The notes below the pieces were generated by a model. It was not told where the DNA came from. It was given only the letters and a program-made list of their open reading frames with translations, and did not search any database. Source: Ramlibacter sp. (GTDB taxonomy: Bacteria; Pseudomonadota; Gammaproteobacteria; Burkholderiales; Burkholderiaceae). Taken from it: a stretch of DNA of 6,117 bases. Position 1 is the first letter of the stretch; the number at the start of each line of letters is the position of its first letter. This document shows positions 6,077 through 6,117 of this stretch, in pieces. The position numbers were made by a program, and so were the translations under genes. The stretch is from NCBI GenBank assembly GCA_014376915.1, contig JACMQP010000125.1, positions 1 to 6,117 on the forward strand, given 5' to 3'.

Positions 6077-6117
6077 GGCGCTGCCCGCAACAGGGGCGCG
6101 GGAGGCTTTGGCGGGAA

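Overview
This is a high-GC bacterial window. All real genes lie on the minus strand and are tightly packed. Protein style, gene order and GC-rich codon use suggest a beta-proteobacterium of the Burkholderiales, probably Comamonadaceae-like (Ramlibacter, Variovorax or Acidovorax type). That placement comes from family resemblance, not from a search.

Layout in transcription order (right to left): a TetR/AcrR-family regulator (6076-5423, possibly beginning beyond the right edge); an acyl-CoA dehydrogenase of about 600 residues, of the long type that includes 3-methylmercaptopropionyl-CoA dehydrogenase DmdC (5418-3622); a small exported DUF2147-family protein (3556-3134); a two-domain 3-hydroxyacyl-CoA dehydrogenase / enoyl-CoA hydratase (3115-692); and the first 225 codons of a FadA-type thiolase (675 to the left edge). 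The gaps are 4, 65, 18 and 16 bases. I see no terminator between genes, so this looks like one operon with its promoter outside the window.

Together the enzymes cover a full beta-oxidation turn: the dehydrogenase makes the enoyl-CoA, the bifunctional protein hydrates and oxidises it, and the thiolase releases acetyl-CoA. The TetR protein is the obvious candidate for ligand-responsive control. The DUF2147 protein is the outlier, since it appears to be periplasmic.

The most unusual structure is a 66-base palindromic repeat-like element at 3550-3615 between the acyl-CoA dehydrogenase and the DUF2147 gene. It has 7-base perfect terminal inverted repeats, a GGCGCC at its exact centre and a hairpin in each arm. 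The likely start codon and Shine-Dalgarno of the DUF2147 gene lie inside it. I found no RNA genes, CRISPR, insertion sequences or evidence of a wholly new system. The long plus-strand ORFs are antisense shadows of these genes.
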